From Serratia sp. FDAARGOS_506 (GTDB lineage: Bacteria; Pseudomonadota; Gammaproteobacteria; Enterobacterales; Enterobacteriaceae): a stretch of 64,000 bases of DNA. The stretch spans positions 3,038,001 through 3,102,000 of the forward strand of contig NZ_CP033831.1 in the NCBI RefSeq assembly GCF_003812745.1. Direction: 5' to 3'. Each line of letters opens with the position of its first letter. Positions within the stretch are counted from its first letter, which is position 1. The translations under genes were made by a program, and so were the position numbers. The notes beneath the pieces were generated by a model. It searched no databases and had not been told where the DNA came from. It worked only from the letters and a program-made list of their open reading frames with translations. Positions 43,557-52,489 of the stretch are shown one piece after another.

Positions 43557-43979
43557 ATGATGATAAAGCCCCTCAATCGCGCCCTGCGCATGGGCCTGCT
43601 GTGCCTATTGGCGTTGAGTGCTGCCGCCTGTCAAAACCCAAAACCGGGCAAGCCCGCCCTGAACACCAAAACTCAGGCTGTGCAAGTTCCATCGGAAGAG
43701 GCTTTGCGCAAGCAGCGTGAGGCCGAGCAGCTGCAGCAATGCCAGGAGCAACTGGGTGCATTGCGCACGATCAACGAGAAACAGTATCAGCGCTATAAAC
43801 AGGCCTTCGACAGCCTGATGAGCGGCGCTTCGCAGTACGCCAACCTGCGCGCCCGGGTAAACGGCGACACGCAGGAGACGGTGGATGCGCTGTATCGCTA
43901 CAAGGTCAATTATCTCTGCGCCGGGGTGAATCAGGCGGTGTTGACCGGCTTGGCGGATCGCGGAGAGCAGGTTAAATGA
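43557..43979 (+). CDS. small lipoprotein of the fimbrial operon
   Basis: A 140-residue exported protein with hydrophobic stretch LLCLLALSAAAC; the Cys at residue 25 preceded by AAA is a lipobox-like site. The mature part is proline/lysine rich (PKPGKPALN) and then helical and glutamine/arginine rich (EEALRKQREAEQLQQCQEQL), with a second and third Cys (QQCQE, YLCAG). No named family is recognised. It is translationally coupled to the FKBP gene (ATGA overlap at 43976), so it probably works with it in pilus assembly or anchoring. Ribosome-binding site AAGGA. Confidence 0.75.
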   Translation: MMIKPLNRALRMGLLCLLALSAAACQNPKPGKPALNTKTQAVQVPSEEALRKQREAEQLQQCQEQLGALRTINEKQYQRYKQAFDSLMSGASQYANLRARVNGDTQETVDALYRYKVNYLCAGVNQAVLTGLADRGEQVK

Positions 43980-45364
43980 AGCTGCGCCTGCTGGGCTGTG
44001 TCGCTCTGCTGTTCACCGGCGTCGCGCAGGCGGACGACGGCGTGCCGGCGCTGCTGCAGTTTGCCGAGCAGTATCAACGGCAGAATACCGGGGCGAAGAG
44101 TGAAAACACGGCACCCGCCGACCGCGGGGCGGGGCAAAAAAAGCGTGAGCCGGCAAAGCGTCCGTCGGACACCAACCTGCCTGCTTCACCGGCCAAAGCT
44201 TTTACGCTGAGCCAGGAATTATTGGCGCGTGACCAACAGTTGGCGCGCCAGAGAATGGAACTGACGATGTTGCGCCAGGAACTTGCTGCGCTGCGGGAGG
44301 AAAAAGCAGCACCCTCCGTCGCGACGTTGCCTGATTCGTCAACGCTGCGGCAGTGGATCGCTGGGCTGGGCGCCGCCTGGCGCGGTTCGCCCGATGCCCA
44401 GCGCGCCGAAGCGCTGCTGCGTCAGGCGACGCAGGAAACCGCTAAAACCAAAGCGGCGGCGATGCAGGCTGAACGGCGCGTCACCGAGCTGGAGTCCGCC
44501 GCGCAGGCATCGGCACAGACGCTTGCACAACGCCAGCGCGAGCACCAGGAGGAGCTGCACACTCTGCGCGCCGCGTTGGAGGCAAGTGAGCAGAAGCTGG
44601 CCGGTGAGCAGAAAGTGACCCAGCAGACGCGCGAAGAACTGTTGGCGCTGCATAAACGGCTGCAATGGGAGATGACGCCGGAACAGTTGAAGGATGAACG
44701 GAAACGTTTGTCCTACGCAGCGGGCAGCGCGTTGGGAAGGGATATTCAGAGTGTCGTGACGGAGCGTCAAAGCTGGGGCGTCCAGGTGGATCGCGACAGC
44801 CTGTTAGCGGGCGTCATCGATAGCGTGTCGGGGCGTTTGCAACTGCCGCAGGATGAACTGAATACGCTGACGGCGCAGGCGGATGCCGCCGCCGTGACCG
44901 CGCGTGAGAAACGCGTTAACGAACAGCGGCGGCGTGATGAAGATTACCTGGCGCAGTTCAGTCAACAAAAGGGTGTCAAGCAGTCGGCGATGGGCTTTTG
45001 GTATCGGGTGGATTACGCCGGGGAGGGCGCGCTGGCGCCAACGGCGGTGGTCGATGTGGTCGTGAAGGAGAAGCTGACCGACGGCACGATGATCCAGGAT
45101 ATGGAACTGAGCGGCAAGGTGCTGTCGCAACCGCTGTCCGAGTATCCGCCGCTGTTCCGGGAGGCGATAAGCCATCTGCACAACCACGGTTCGCTGACGA
45201 TGGTCGTGCCGCCGGCGCTGGCCTATGGCGAAACCGGCTACCCGCCGAAAGTGCCACCTAACGCCACCATGATTTATGAATTACGCATCGACAACAGTCA
45301 GGCACCGGCAAAGGGCGGCCAGGCGGTTAAACGGGAAGCCGGAACGGCGGGGAGGCAGGGATGA
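43976..45364 (+). CDS. exported FKBP-type peptidyl-prolyl isomerase with long coiled coil
   Basis: A 462-residue periplasmic protein. Order: signal peptide ending VAQA; a low-complexity linker; a predicted coiled coil of roughly residues 75-230 (QELLARDQQLARQRMELTMLRQ and repeats rich in A/E/Q/R); a FkpA-type N-terminal dimerisation domain (LSYAAGSALGRDIQSVV, DSLLAGVIDSVSG); and a C-terminal FKBP domain with MGFWYRVDYAGEG, TDGTMIQDM and PPALAYGETGYPPKVPPNATMIYELRI, the active-site wall. FkpA/Mip-like architecture with an added coiled coil. Coupled at both ends by ATGA overlaps to the lipoprotein and LuxR genes, so it belongs to the fimbrial operon and may be a pilin-folding helper. Confidence 0.88.
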   Translation: MKLRLLGCVALLFTGVAQADDGVPALLQFAEQYQRQNTGAKSENTAPADRGAGQKKREPAKRPSDTNLPASPAKAFTLSQELLARDQQLARQRMELTMLRQELAALREEKAAPSVATLPDSSTLRQWIAGLGAAWRGSPDAQRAEALLRQATQETAKTKAAAMQAERRVTELESAAQASAQTLAQRQREHQEELHTLRAALEASEQKLAGEQKVTQQTREELLALHKRLQWEMTPEQLKDERKRLSYAAGSALGRDIQSVVTERQSWGVQVDRDSLLAGVIDSVSGRLQLPQDELNTLTAQADAAAVTAREKRVNEQRRRDEDYLAQFSQQKGVKQSAMGFWYRVDYAGEGALAPTAVVDVVVKEKLTDGTMIQDMELSGKVLSQPLSEYPPLFREAISHLHNHGSLTMVVPPALAYGETGYPPKVPPNATMIYELRIDNSQAPAKGGQAVKREAGTAGRQG

Positions 45365-46014
45365 ACACGATGATAAAAATCGCGCTATTTGATGAAAACC
45401 GCTACTTCAGCGCCGGTTGGCAGGCGGCCCTGGCGCTTCATTTCAGCACTTACGGCAAGCGCACGCTGTTACTGGATGCGCAGCAGGTTCACGAGGCCGA
45501 TCTGGTGTTCTGCTATTTTCCCCCTGGCGTGCAAAGCTGTTTTTGTCACTTCTTTGAGGCGCAGGCCGCGGGGCGCAAGACACTGTATTTCTCGTTGCGA
45601 ACGCCGGAGGGGCGGCACAAACGCACCGTCGGGAACCGTTGCTCGCTGGAGGCCGGGGTTATCTACCACGATACGTCGCTGGTCTCGGCGCTGTATCAGG
45701 TGAGTGCCGAGCTGGAGCGGCGCAGCAAATGGCCGGGCCGGCCGGGTTGTGGCAGGAGCTGCGTATGCCAACACCGGGGCCTGACGCTGCGCGAACAGGA
45801 GATCATGCGCTGCATGACGCGGGAGATGGGAGTAACGCAAATCGCACGGATGCTGGACATCAGCGTGAAAACCGTCAGCAATCACAAGATGAGCGTGATG
45901 CGCAAGATGGGATTCCGGCGTAATGCCGAGCTTTACGGTTGGCTGCGGCACAGCGCCGTGGGCGCTAGAGCCGGCATTCAACCGGGCATTGCGGCAGGGA
46001 AGGAGCGGCATTGA
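45361..46014 (+). CDS. LuxR-type transcriptional regulator of the fimbrial operon
   Basis: A 217-residue regulator. The C-terminus has a clear LuxR/NarL helix-turn-helix: LTLREQEIMRCMTREMGVTQIARMLDISVKTVSNHKMSVMRKMGFRRNAELYGWLR (about residues 141-195). The N-terminal 130 residues start like a receiver (IKIALFDENRYF) but no DXK-type phospho-acceptor set is evident, so it may be an atypical, phosphorylation-independent domain. Eight cysteines occur, at residues 51, 60, 62, 94, 130, 134, 136 and 151, five of them in two clusters. It ends the operon and is coupled to the FKBP gene; a role in controlling fimbriae or motility is inferred. Confidence 0.87.
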   Translation: MNTMIKIALFDENRYFSAGWQAALALHFSTYGKRTLLLDAQQVHEADLVFCYFPPGVQSCFCHFFEAQAAGRKTLYFSLRTPEGRHKRTVGNRCSLEAGVIYHDTSLVSALYQVSAELERRSKWPGRPGCGRSCVCQHRGLTLREQEIMRCMTREMGVTQIARMLDISVKTVSNHKMSVMRKMGFRRNAELYGWLRHSAVGARAGIQPGIAAGKERH

Positions 46015-46017
46015 GAC

Positions 46018-46047
46018 GGCGCCGGCCAAATCGGACCGGCCGGCGCC
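46018..46047. terminator. GC-rich stem-loop between fimbrial operon and sdaB
   Basis: GGCGCCGGCC and GGCCGGCGCC pair over a 10-base loop, four bases after the LuxR stop and facing sdaB's end. There is no T-run, so its action as an intrinsic terminator is uncertain. Confidence 0.55.
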
Positions 46048-46068
46048 TTAAGTGCCCCTCCGTAACGA

Positions 46069-47436
46069 TCAGTTGCAGGCCACGACCTTGATCGCCAGCC
46101 CGCCCTGTGAGGTTTCGCGGTATTTGGCGTTCATGTCTTTGCCGGTCTCGTACATGGTTTCGATCACCTTATCCAGACAAACCCGCGGTTCGCTGGTGCG
46201 GCGCATCGCCATGCGCGCGGCGTTGACTGCCTTGACGGCGGAAATGGCGTTGCGCTCGATGCAGGGCACCTGAACCTGGCCGGCGAGCGGATCGCAGGTC
46301 AGCCCCAAATGGTGCTCCATGGCGATCTCCGCCGCGATGCACACCTGCGCCGGGCTGCCGCCGAGCAGCTCGGTCAATCCGGCCGCCGCCATCGAGCAGG
46401 CTACGCCCACTTCCCCCTGGCAGCCCACTTCGGCACCGGAGATGGAGGCGTTCATCTTGTACAGCGCGCCAATCACGCCGGACGCCAGGAAGTAGCGGGT
46501 GTAGGAGTTGGCGTTTACCGGACGGATGAACTTGTCATAGTAAGCCAGCACCGCAGGGATGATGCCGCAGGCGCCGTTGGTCGGCGCGGTGACCACGCGG
46601 CCACCGGCGGCGTTCTCTTCGTTGACCGCCAACGCGAACATGTTGATCCAATCGACCACGTTCATCGGGTCGATATTGTTCTTATCACCGGTCACCAGAA
46701 TGCGGCGCAGCGCGGCGGCGCGGCGTGGCACTTTCATCGGGCCGGGCAGCAAGCCTTCGGTGTTGATGCCGCGTTCGATGCCGGCGCTCATCACCTGCCA
46801 GACGTCGGCGAAGTGCGCGTCGATATCCGCCTTGCTGCGCAGCGCCAGCTCATTTTGCATCACCAGGCCGGACAACGACAGCCCGGTGTCTTTGCAATGC
46901 TGCTGCAGATCGTGCGCCGATTTGAACGGGTAGGGCACCGGCGTGGCGCCCTCGGCGGATTGGCCGAAGTGCTCTTCGTCGACGATGAAACCGCCACCGA
47001 TCGAGTAATAGGTTTTGCTGTGCAGCAGGCGCTCACCGGCGAAGGCGCGGATGCGCATGCCGTTTTCGTGCAGCGGCAGGTTGTCGCTGTGGAAATTCAT
47101 GCCGCCGTGCAGCGGGAAATCCACCTCGTGATGGCCGTTGGCCAGCGGCAGGCGGCCGCGCTGTTCGACGTCGCGGATAAAGCCCGGAATGCTGTCGATG
47201 TCCACGTCGTGCGGCAGGTTGCCGGCCAGGCCCATGATGATGGCGATATCGGTGTGGTGACCTTTACCGGTCAACGACAGCGAACCGTACACGTCGACCA
47301 CCACGCGGGTGGTGTCCTGCAGCTGCTGGTGGGCGATCAGATCGTCGACGAACTGTTTGCCGGCTTTCATCGGGCCAACGGTGTGGGAGCTGGATGGGCC
47401 GATGCCAATTTTGAAAATATCGAAAACGCTGACCAT
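46069..47436 (-). CDS. sdaB: L-serine ammonia-lyase (iron-sulfur type)
   Basis: Deaminates serine to pyruvate and ammonia using a [4Fe-4S] cluster. The 455-residue single-chain enzyme starts [23 protein letters not shown], has [31 protein letters not shown] (a cluster Cys), [17 protein letters not shown] (two more) and ends [18 protein letters not shown]. Its match to E. coli SdaB is close and it follows an SdaC-type transporter in the same direction. GAAGGAGGCGAGACC precedes the ATG. Confidence 0.95.
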   Translation of the reverse strand: MVSVFDIFKIGIGPSSSHTVGPMKAGKQFVDDLIAHQQLQDTTRVVVDVYGSLSLTGKGHHTDIAIIMGLAGNLPHDVDIDSIPGFIRDVEQRGRLPLANGHHEVDFPLHGGMNFHSDNLPLHENGMRIRAFAGERLLHSKTYYSIGGGFIVDEEHFGQSAEGATPVPYPFKSAHDLQQHCKDTGLSLSGLVMQNELALRSKADIDAHFADVWQVMSAGIERGINTEGLLPGPMKVPRRAAALRRILVTGDKNNIDPMNVVDWINMFALAVNEENAAGGRVVTAPTNGACGIIPAVLAYYDKFIRPVNANSYTRYFLASGVIGALYKMNASISGAEVGCQGEVGVACSMAAAGLTELLGGSPAQVCIAAEIAMEHHLGLTCDPLAGQVQVPCIERNAISAVKAVNAARMAMRRTSEPRVCLDKVIETMYETGKDMNAKYRETSQGGLAIKVVACN

Positions 47437-47496
47437 GGTCTCGCCTCCTTCTTCAGGTTTCAGGCGGTGAATACGGGAAATGGGGGTGTGCGGGAG

Positions 47497-47520
47497 GGCC
47501 GGCGCGCAGCGGCGCCGGCC
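47497..47520. repeat. GC-rich palindrome in the sdaC-sdaB spacer
   Basis: GGCCGGCGC and GCGCCGGCC pair over six bases between the sdaC stop and sdaB start. It shares the GGCGCCGGCC core with the palindrome at 46018 and resembles the one at 59934. Confidence 0.6.
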
Positions 47521-47528
47521 GGACGTGA

Positions 47529-48827
47529 TTAGCCGAGCAGGCTGAACACGATAGCAGAGATAGCAATCAGACCCATCACAACCACGAACACGTTGCTGAT
47601 GTGGCCGCTGTACTTGCGCATGGCAGGCACTTTACGGATGGCATACATCGGCATCAGGAACAGCAGCATGGCGATGATTGGGCCACCCAGGGTTTCGATC
47701 ATGCCCAGGATGCTTGGGTTCAGGGTGGCGACGATCCAGGTGGTCACCAGCATGAAGATAGCGGTCATGCGGTTCAGCTTGGCGGTGCTGACGGTTTTGC
47801 CACGGCTCTTCATCGACTTGGCAACCAGGCCGTTGAAGCCTTCACGGGCGCCCAGGTAGTGGCCCAGGAACGACTTGGTGATGGCGACGAAGGCGATAAC
47901 CGGCGCGATGTACTCGATCATCGGGTTGTTAAAGTGGTTAGCCAGGTAAGACAGAATCGAGATGTTCTGCGCCTTGGCTTCCGCCAGGTTTTCCGGCGTC
48001 AGGCTCAGCACGCAGCTGAACACGAAGAACATCACGGTCAGCACCATCATGATGTGTGCATAAGCCAGAATGCGGGAGCATTTTTTCTCGGCGTCTGCGC
48101 CGTACTCTTCGCGTTTGGCGACGGCGAAGGCGGAGATGATCGGCGAGTGGTTGAAGGAGAACACCATTACCGGGATCGCCAGCCACAGGGTCATGATCAG
48201 GCCGTGGCCCATGCCGGTACCGCTGCCGGACAGCGATACGTTTTCGAAGATGGCGCCGGTCCAGTTAGGGATCAGATACACCGCCAGCAGCATCAGTACC
48301 GCAACGAACGGGAAGACCAGGATGCTCATGGTTTTCACGATGGCCTGCTCACCGAAGCGCACGATGGTCATCAGGCCGACGATCAGGATCAGCGACAGGA
48401 TGGCGCGCGGTGGCGACGTCATGCCCAACTGGTGGGTGATGAAACTGTCGACGGTGTTGGTGATCGCCACGCTGTAAACCAACAGAATCGGGTAGATGGC
48501 GAAGAAGTACAGCAGGGTAATCAGTTTACCGGCGGTGATGCCGAAGTGCTCTTCTACCACGGCGGTGATGTCTTCACCGGGATTTTTGCCGGACAGAACG
48601 AAACGGCACAGGCCGCGGTGGGCAAAGAAGGTCATCGGGAAAGCGATGATGGCCATGATGATCAGAGGAATCAAACCGCCGATGCCGGCGTTGATTGGCA
48701 AGAACAGGACGCCTGCGCCGATGGCGGTGCCGTACAGGCCCAACATCCACATGGTATCCGTTTTACGCCAGGTACTGCTGGAGCCCGAGGCCGCAGAGGC
48801 AATTGTGCCGGTCTGTGTAGTGTCCAT
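47529..48827 (-). CDS. sdaC: serine/H+ symporter
   Basis: A 432-residue inner-membrane transporter of the HAAAP family with about 11 helices. The N-terminus [16 protein letters not shown] precedes [25 protein letters not shown], the family's substrate-binding unwound helix region. It matches E. coli SdaC, which imports serine at high flux for SdaB, encoded just downstream (same operon, 92-base gap). ATG 48827 is supported by GGAG 9 bases upstream. The leader region is long and contains a CRP-like site. Confidence 0.94.
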   Translation of the reverse strand: MDTTQTGTIASAASGSSSTWRKTDTMWMLGLYGTAIGAGVLFLPINAGIGGLIPLIIMAIIAFPMTFFAHRGLCRFVLSGKNPGEDITAVVEEHFGITAGKLITLLYFFAIYPILLVYSVAITNTVDSFITHQLGMTSPPRAILSLILIVGLMTIVRFGEQAIVKTMSILVFPFVAVLMLLAVYLIPNWTGAIFENVSLSGSGTGMGHGLIMTLWLAIPVMVFSFNHSPIISAFAVAKREEYGADAEKKCSRILAYAHIMMVLTVMFFVFSCVLSLTPENLAEAKAQNISILSYLANHFNNPMIEYIAPVIAFVAITKSFLGHYLGAREGFNGLVAKSMKSRGKTVSTAKLNRMTAIFMLVTTWIVATLNPSILGMIETLGGPIIAMLLFLMPMYAIRKVPAMRKYSGHISNVFVVVMGLIAISAIVFSLLG

Positions 48828-49804
48828 AAATATCTCCGAAGTGAACACGAATTTAAAATTAAAAGGCAAAACTTAAGGTTAAACCGTCAAACGTCCTATT
48901 CAGGCAACGCTTGCGGTAAGAATCAGGTGTTGCTTGCGGGGATGTTTTGGCGTCCCCCTGGTTGTTTATTGCGTTCATTACCAAGGCACAGCGCCGGGTA
49001 ATTCACTAAAGACTTTTCACCGTCACGGGCGATAAAAGTCGTTACCGCTGCCGACAGGTCTTTGCCTGTCGATTTTTGTTGGCGGCAAGATAACGATTTA
49101 CAGTAGAAACAACCGTGATCCTGCTCTCAAATGCGCAATATGTGCAGTTATCAGCTTTTTTATCGATTTTTCGCGCATTTGTTGCACATTTGTGTAAGAT
49201 TTTGTGCTGAGAACGCTCTCATAAAGATTTCTGCGATTATGCGGTTTGTACAATAATTAGCCGGATAAAGCGCTGTGCTCAGCAGCAAGCCGAGCAATAT
49301 ATTTTATGCGTGGTTTTGGATCTAGCGAAAAACCCGGATTAAGCAGTTTTAGTGACGTAGATCACATTGTGTTTTTAAGTAAAACTCAATTCATCCATTT
49401 GTTTTTAATGGTTTTTTATTAAAAAACGCCGCTAATAACGAAGGGAAATTACTTACGTGGTTAGCGGATAAAAATGCGTAACCATTCATCATATAAATAA
49501 CAGATAACTAACAGGGATTGGCGAGATTTGCTGCAATCGCTTAAACCGCCGTTTATTTAAACATCTCGGCCTTTGGCGCGATTTATCATATAAAAGCCAT
49601 AAATAGTCGTTAATTCACGCAGCTGACAGCCGGTTTAGCCTGTAAGAAAATAATCACTCGGGTGACCTGTTGCATTTTATTAACCTGATGTTGCGTGAGG
49701 ATAAGTGAAAAACGCGAATCGATTGCGCATTATTTGTTCATTTTTAGGCGGAGATAGGGGGAAATCGGAGGTGCGCCGTCGGCTGCGACGGCGCTAAAGG
49801 CGGA
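48828..49804 (-). promoter_or_regulatory. 977-base AT-rich region upstream of sdaC
   Basis: No gene is supported here. It is far more AT-rich than the flanks and contains several A/T tracts (49378-49425). The sdaC promoter and its control sites must lie within it. The only site I would name is the CRP-like dyad at 49351-49366. Function of the rest is unknown; it could contain a small RNA or long 5' leader. Confidence 0.5.
49351..49366. promoter_or_regulatory. CRP-like binding site
   Basis: AGTGA-CGTAGA-TCACA, matching TGTGA-N6-TCACA at 9 of 10 half-site bases. It is 524 bases upstream of sdaC on an AT-rich stretch. E. coli sdaC is CRP-dependent; the distance here requires a distal promoter or long leader. 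Confidence 0.6.
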
Positions 49805-50569
49805 TTAATAGCGGGTAGCGATGGCGTTGTCGTTGAAGAACGCCATGAAGTCGGCGTCCGGTTGACGATCGCTGATCACCCGATCGAACTGCGTCAGCGG
49901 GCCGATGCAGGCCGGTTTGGTTTTGCCGAACTTGCTGTGGTCGGCCACCAGGATTTTTTGCTGCGCCATCGCCATGGCGCGATGCTTCATCTCAAGCTCG
50001 TCGAAGTTGAAGCAGGTGGCGCCATGTTCCAGGCTGAGACCGGCGGCGGAGATAAAGGCGATGTTCGGGCAGATGTGATCGAGCTCGTTACGGCCGCTGA
50101 CGCTGGAAAAGATGTAGTTGTTCGGTTTGAACTCGCCGCCGCACAGGACCACCTTGCAGTTCGGTTTGTCCTGCAGCGCCAGGAAGGTGTTCAGCGAATG
50201 ACACACGGCGGTGAAGGTCAGCTCGTCGGCGATGGCGTCGATGATCGCCGGGGTGGTGGTGCCGCAGTCGAAAAATACCGTGTCGTTTTCATTGATCAGC
50301 GGCGCCGCCAGCAGGCCGATGCGCCGTTTTTCCGTCACCTGCTTGGCTTTTTGATCGGAAACGAAGTAGTTGGTCACGCCGTTGCTGCGGGGGTCGGTCA
50401 CCACATAGCCGCCGAGCAGCACCACGGCCGCCGGTTCGGCGCTCAGATCGCGGCGAATGGTCATCTCGGAGACCCCCAGCAGCACGGCGGCTTCTTTCAG
50501 GTGGATCTTGTCAGCGCGTTTTAACGCCTGAACTAACCGGTTGATACGTTCTTCGCGCCGCGTTTCCAT
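49805..50569 (-). CDS. deoR: deoxyribonucleoside catabolism repressor DeoR
   Basis: A 254-residue repressor with an N-terminal helix-turn-helix (DKIHLKEAAVLLGVSEMTIRRDLSAE) and a C-terminal sugar-phosphate-sensing ISOCOT domain (VVLLGGYVV, FFDCGTTTPAIIDAI, CGGEFK, FISAAGLSLEHGATCFN, DHSKFGKTKPA). It starts METRREERI like E. coli DeoR and matches along its length. Effector in the family is deoxyribose 5-phosphate. It is downstream of deoC in the same direction, and the deoC upstream region carries TGTTA-type dyads of the kind DeoR binds. Confidence 0.92.
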   Translation of the reverse strand: METRREERINRLVQALKRADKIHLKEAAVLLGVSEMTIRRDLSAEPAAVVLLGGYVVTDPRSNGVTNYFVSDQKAKQVTEKRRIGLLAAPLINENDTVFFDCGTTTPAIIDAIADELTFTAVCHSLNTFLALQDKPNCKVVLCGGEFKPNNYIFSSVSGRNELDHICPNIAFISAAGLSLEHGATCFNFDELEMKHRAMAMAQQKILVADHSKFGKTKPACIGPLTQFDRVISDRQPDADFMAFFNDNAIATRY

Positions 50570-50722
50570 AGGTCCGTCTTCCCACAGGTAGTAGAGGTAA
50601 AAGGGCGTGCCGGCGTGTCCGGCGCTAAACACAACAATGCGGGGCAATATCGGGCCGCATTGGCCGCCCGTATTGTCCCGCATCATAGTGTATTGGCAGT
50701 GCCCGTCAGGGCATGCCGACGA

Positions 50723-51403
50723 TCAGTAGCTGCCCGCCGCCGGCTGAGCGCCGGATACGATGGCGACGCCGGAGCTGGTGCCGATACGCGTGGCCCCGGC
50801 TTTGATCATCTTCTCGGCGGTGGCGCGATCGCGCACGGCGCCAGAAGCTTTCACGCCCATTTCGCTGCCCACGGTCTCGCGCATCAGTTTGACGTGCTCT
50901 TCCCGAGCGCCGCCGGTGCTGAAGCCGGTGGAGGTTTTCACGAAGGCCACATCGAGTTCGCGACACATTTCACAAACCTGGACGATCTGCGCATCGCTGA
51001 GCAGGCAGGTTTCCAATATTACCTTCAACGGGATCGCCGCGCAAACCTCGCGCACGGCGGCGATGTCGGCTTTCACTTCGTCCAGAAGGCCGCTTTTCAA
51101 CCAGCCGACGTTGATCACCATATCGATCTCTTGCGCGCCGGCGGCGATCGCCGCTTTCGCTTCAAAGGCTTTGGCGACGGTCAGGCCGGCGCCCAGTGGG
51201 AAACCGATTACCGAGCAGACTTTCACGGTGCTTTCCTGCAGCAACTGGGCTGCCAGCGGCACGTAGCCGGAGTTGACGCATACCGCATAGAAGTTGTGCT
51301 GCTGCGCTTCTTCGCACAGCTTGGCGATCTGCAGTTCGGTGGCGTCCATCGCCAGCAGGGTGTGATCAACGTAGCTGGCGTAGTCGATGGTTTCGGTGGT
51401 CAT
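50723..51403 (-). CDS. deoC: deoxyribose-phosphate aldolase, short type
   Basis: Splits 2-deoxyribose 5-phosphate to glyceraldehyde 3-phosphate and acetaldehyde by a Schiff base. The 226-residue TIM barrel has [39 protein letters not shown], and the Schiff-base lysine in [13 protein letters not shown]. At 226 residues it is nearer the short class seen in Gram-positive bacteria than the 259-residue E. coli DeoC of the deoCABD operon, suggesting a separate, dedicated aldolase gene. It is followed by deoR (153-base gap) and headed by CRP- and DeoR-like sites. Confidence 0.92.
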   Translation of the reverse strand: MTTETIDYASYVDHTLLAMDATELQIAKLCEEAQQHNFYAVCVNSGYVPLAAQLLQESTVKVCSVIGFPLGAGLTVAKAFEAKAAIAAGAQEIDMVINVGWLKSGLLDEVKADIAAVREVCAAIPLKVILETCLLSDAQIVQVCEMCRELDVAFVKTSTGFSTGGAREEHVKLMRETVGSEMGVKASGAVRDRATAEKMIKAGATRIGTSSGVAIVSGAQPAAGSY

Positions 51404-51445
51404 CGCGATTCCTTAGTGAGGTTAAGACAATAAGCGGGATGGGTA

Positions 51446-51463
51446 ATGTGAAAATAATAACAT
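51446..51463. promoter_or_regulatory. CRP-like site upstream of deoC, overlapping a DeoR half-site
   Basis: TGTGA-AAATAA-TAACA flanked by AT on both sides resembles the extended CRP consensus (9 of 10 core bases). Its right half reads TAATAACA, like the DeoR operator half AAATAACA nearby. It lies about 52 bases upstream of the deoC start. Confidence 0.45.
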
Positions 51464-51522
51464 TCAGATGCCGATAAACCTAGCGATGTTTAAAAATGTC
51501 GATCCGATCGTCGCTATCGCCC

Positions 51523-51538
51523 TGTTATAGGTATAACT
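51523..51538. promoter_or_regulatory. DeoR-like operator, imperfect dyad
   Basis: TGTTATA-GG-TATAACT is symmetric except at its centre and outer base. Its centre is 31 bases from that of the perfect dyad at 51554, close to three helical turns, so two repressor sites may be on the same face. Confidence 0.5.
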
Positions 51539-51553
51539 TAAAGACGTGCTATT

Positions 51554-51569
51554 TGTTATTTAAATAACA
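51554..51569. promoter_or_regulatory. DeoR-like operator, perfect 16-base palindrome
   Basis: TGTTATTTAAATAACA is a perfect palindrome with the same length and outer TGTTA/TAACA arms as the E. coli DeoR operator TGTTAGAA-TTCTAACA. It lies 46 bases before the divergent epimerase-like gene. Confidence 0.65.
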
Positions 51570-51615
51570 TTTTAGGGCTCGCGGCCTGCGCGGGCGAAAC
51601 GTCGAGGGAAAAAAG

Positions 51616-52452
51616 ATGAAGATCAACATCGATCTGGCTCCTGAAGCTTTCGGGGCGCGTCGGGAGGAACTGTTCCGCAATGCGGATTTCGCGGTGAGCG
51701 CGCATCGCTGTGCAGATCGCGGGCCGATGCTGACATTGGCGAATCACCGTGGCGCACTGACGGTTTTACCGTATCAGGGTCTCGCGATCTGGGACGCTGA
51801 GTTTGACGGTTATTCGCTGAAGTCGGGCCGCCGCAGCGTACGGGGTGCAGGAAGAAAGCGCGCTGACAATGCCGCGTTCTGTTCCGCCTGGCCGAATCAG
51901 GACGGTATGCCGCCGCAGATGCAACGCGTGTGGCTGCAGCTGGCGGGCGATGAGCTGACGTTGTGCGGCGAGGGGGAGCGGGCGGGTGGGGGTTGGCGTA
52001 TCGGCCCGGCGCTGCGTCTGGCGGCGCAGAGCGCGCAGTTCGCCATTGAGATGACGGTCACCAACCTGGCCGATCGGCCGCAGCCGCTGCGCTATGTGTG
52101 TCGCCTTAACTACGATTGCATTCCCGACGCGGTATTCCGCCAGAACCTGCCAGCGCCGGCGCTGTTGGGGGATGCGCTTGGGCAGGAACTGCTGTGCTCC
52201 GATGATCTGTCGCGCTATGTGGATCAGGCCGAGTTCTTTATGCTGGCGCCGCAAGGCCGGCGTTATGTGACGCGCTTCGCCACCGGGCAATTCAACTATG
52301 GTCTCCGGCGCATCGATGTTCGGGGCAACCGGCGGTTGCTGGCTTTTATCCAACCGGCGAACTTTCGTCCGAATGCGCTGGAGGGAGAGGCAGGAATGAT
52401 GCTGGGAGCGGGAAAAACGCGGGCGTTCTGCGTGACCACCGGCGTGGTGTGA
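51616..52452 (+). CDS. aldose 1-epimerase-like protein (DUF4432 type)
   Basis: A 278-residue galactose-mutarotase-fold protein. Features seen are an N-terminal VSAHRCADRGPMLTLANHRGALTVLPYQGLAIWDAEFDG, a metal/ligand-like FCSAWPNQDGMPPQ, MTVTNLADRPQPLRYVCRLNYD and FATGQFNYGLRRIDVRGNRRLLAFIQPANFRPNALEGEAG, a pattern of the DUF4432 branch. It would interconvert anomers of a sugar. Being divergent from deoC-deoR across DeoR-like operators, a role in deoxyribose or nucleoside sugar use is likely, perhaps as a deoxyribose mutarotase. GGGAAAAAAG precedes the start. Confidence 0.75.
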   Translation: MKINIDLAPEAFGARREELFRNADFAVSAHRCADRGPMLTLANHRGALTVLPYQGLAIWDAEFDGYSLKSGRRSVRGAGRKRADNAAFCSAWPNQDGMPPQMQRVWLQLAGDELTLCGEGERAGGGWRIGPALRLAAQSAQFAIEMTVTNLADRPQPLRYVCRLNYDCIPDAVFRQNLPAPALLGDALGQELLCSDDLSRYVDQAEFFMLAPQGRRYVTRFATGQFNYGLRRIDVRGNRRLLAFIQPANFRPNALEGEAGMMLGAGKTRAFCVTTGVV

Positions 52453-52457
52453 AATAA

Positions 52458-52475
52458 CGGGGCGGTAACGCCCCG
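52458..52475. terminator. stem-loop between convergent genes
   Basis: CGGGGCG and CGCCCCG pair over GTAA just after the epimerase-like stop. No T-run follows. Confidence 0.5.
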
Positions 52476-52489
52476 GTCATGTTGTGCAG

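Noticed and set aside
47601-49001. A 466-codon plus-strand open frame across sdaC
   Set aside because: Same cause: a mirror of a highly biased gene, with a His/Asp/Gln-rich low-complexity product.
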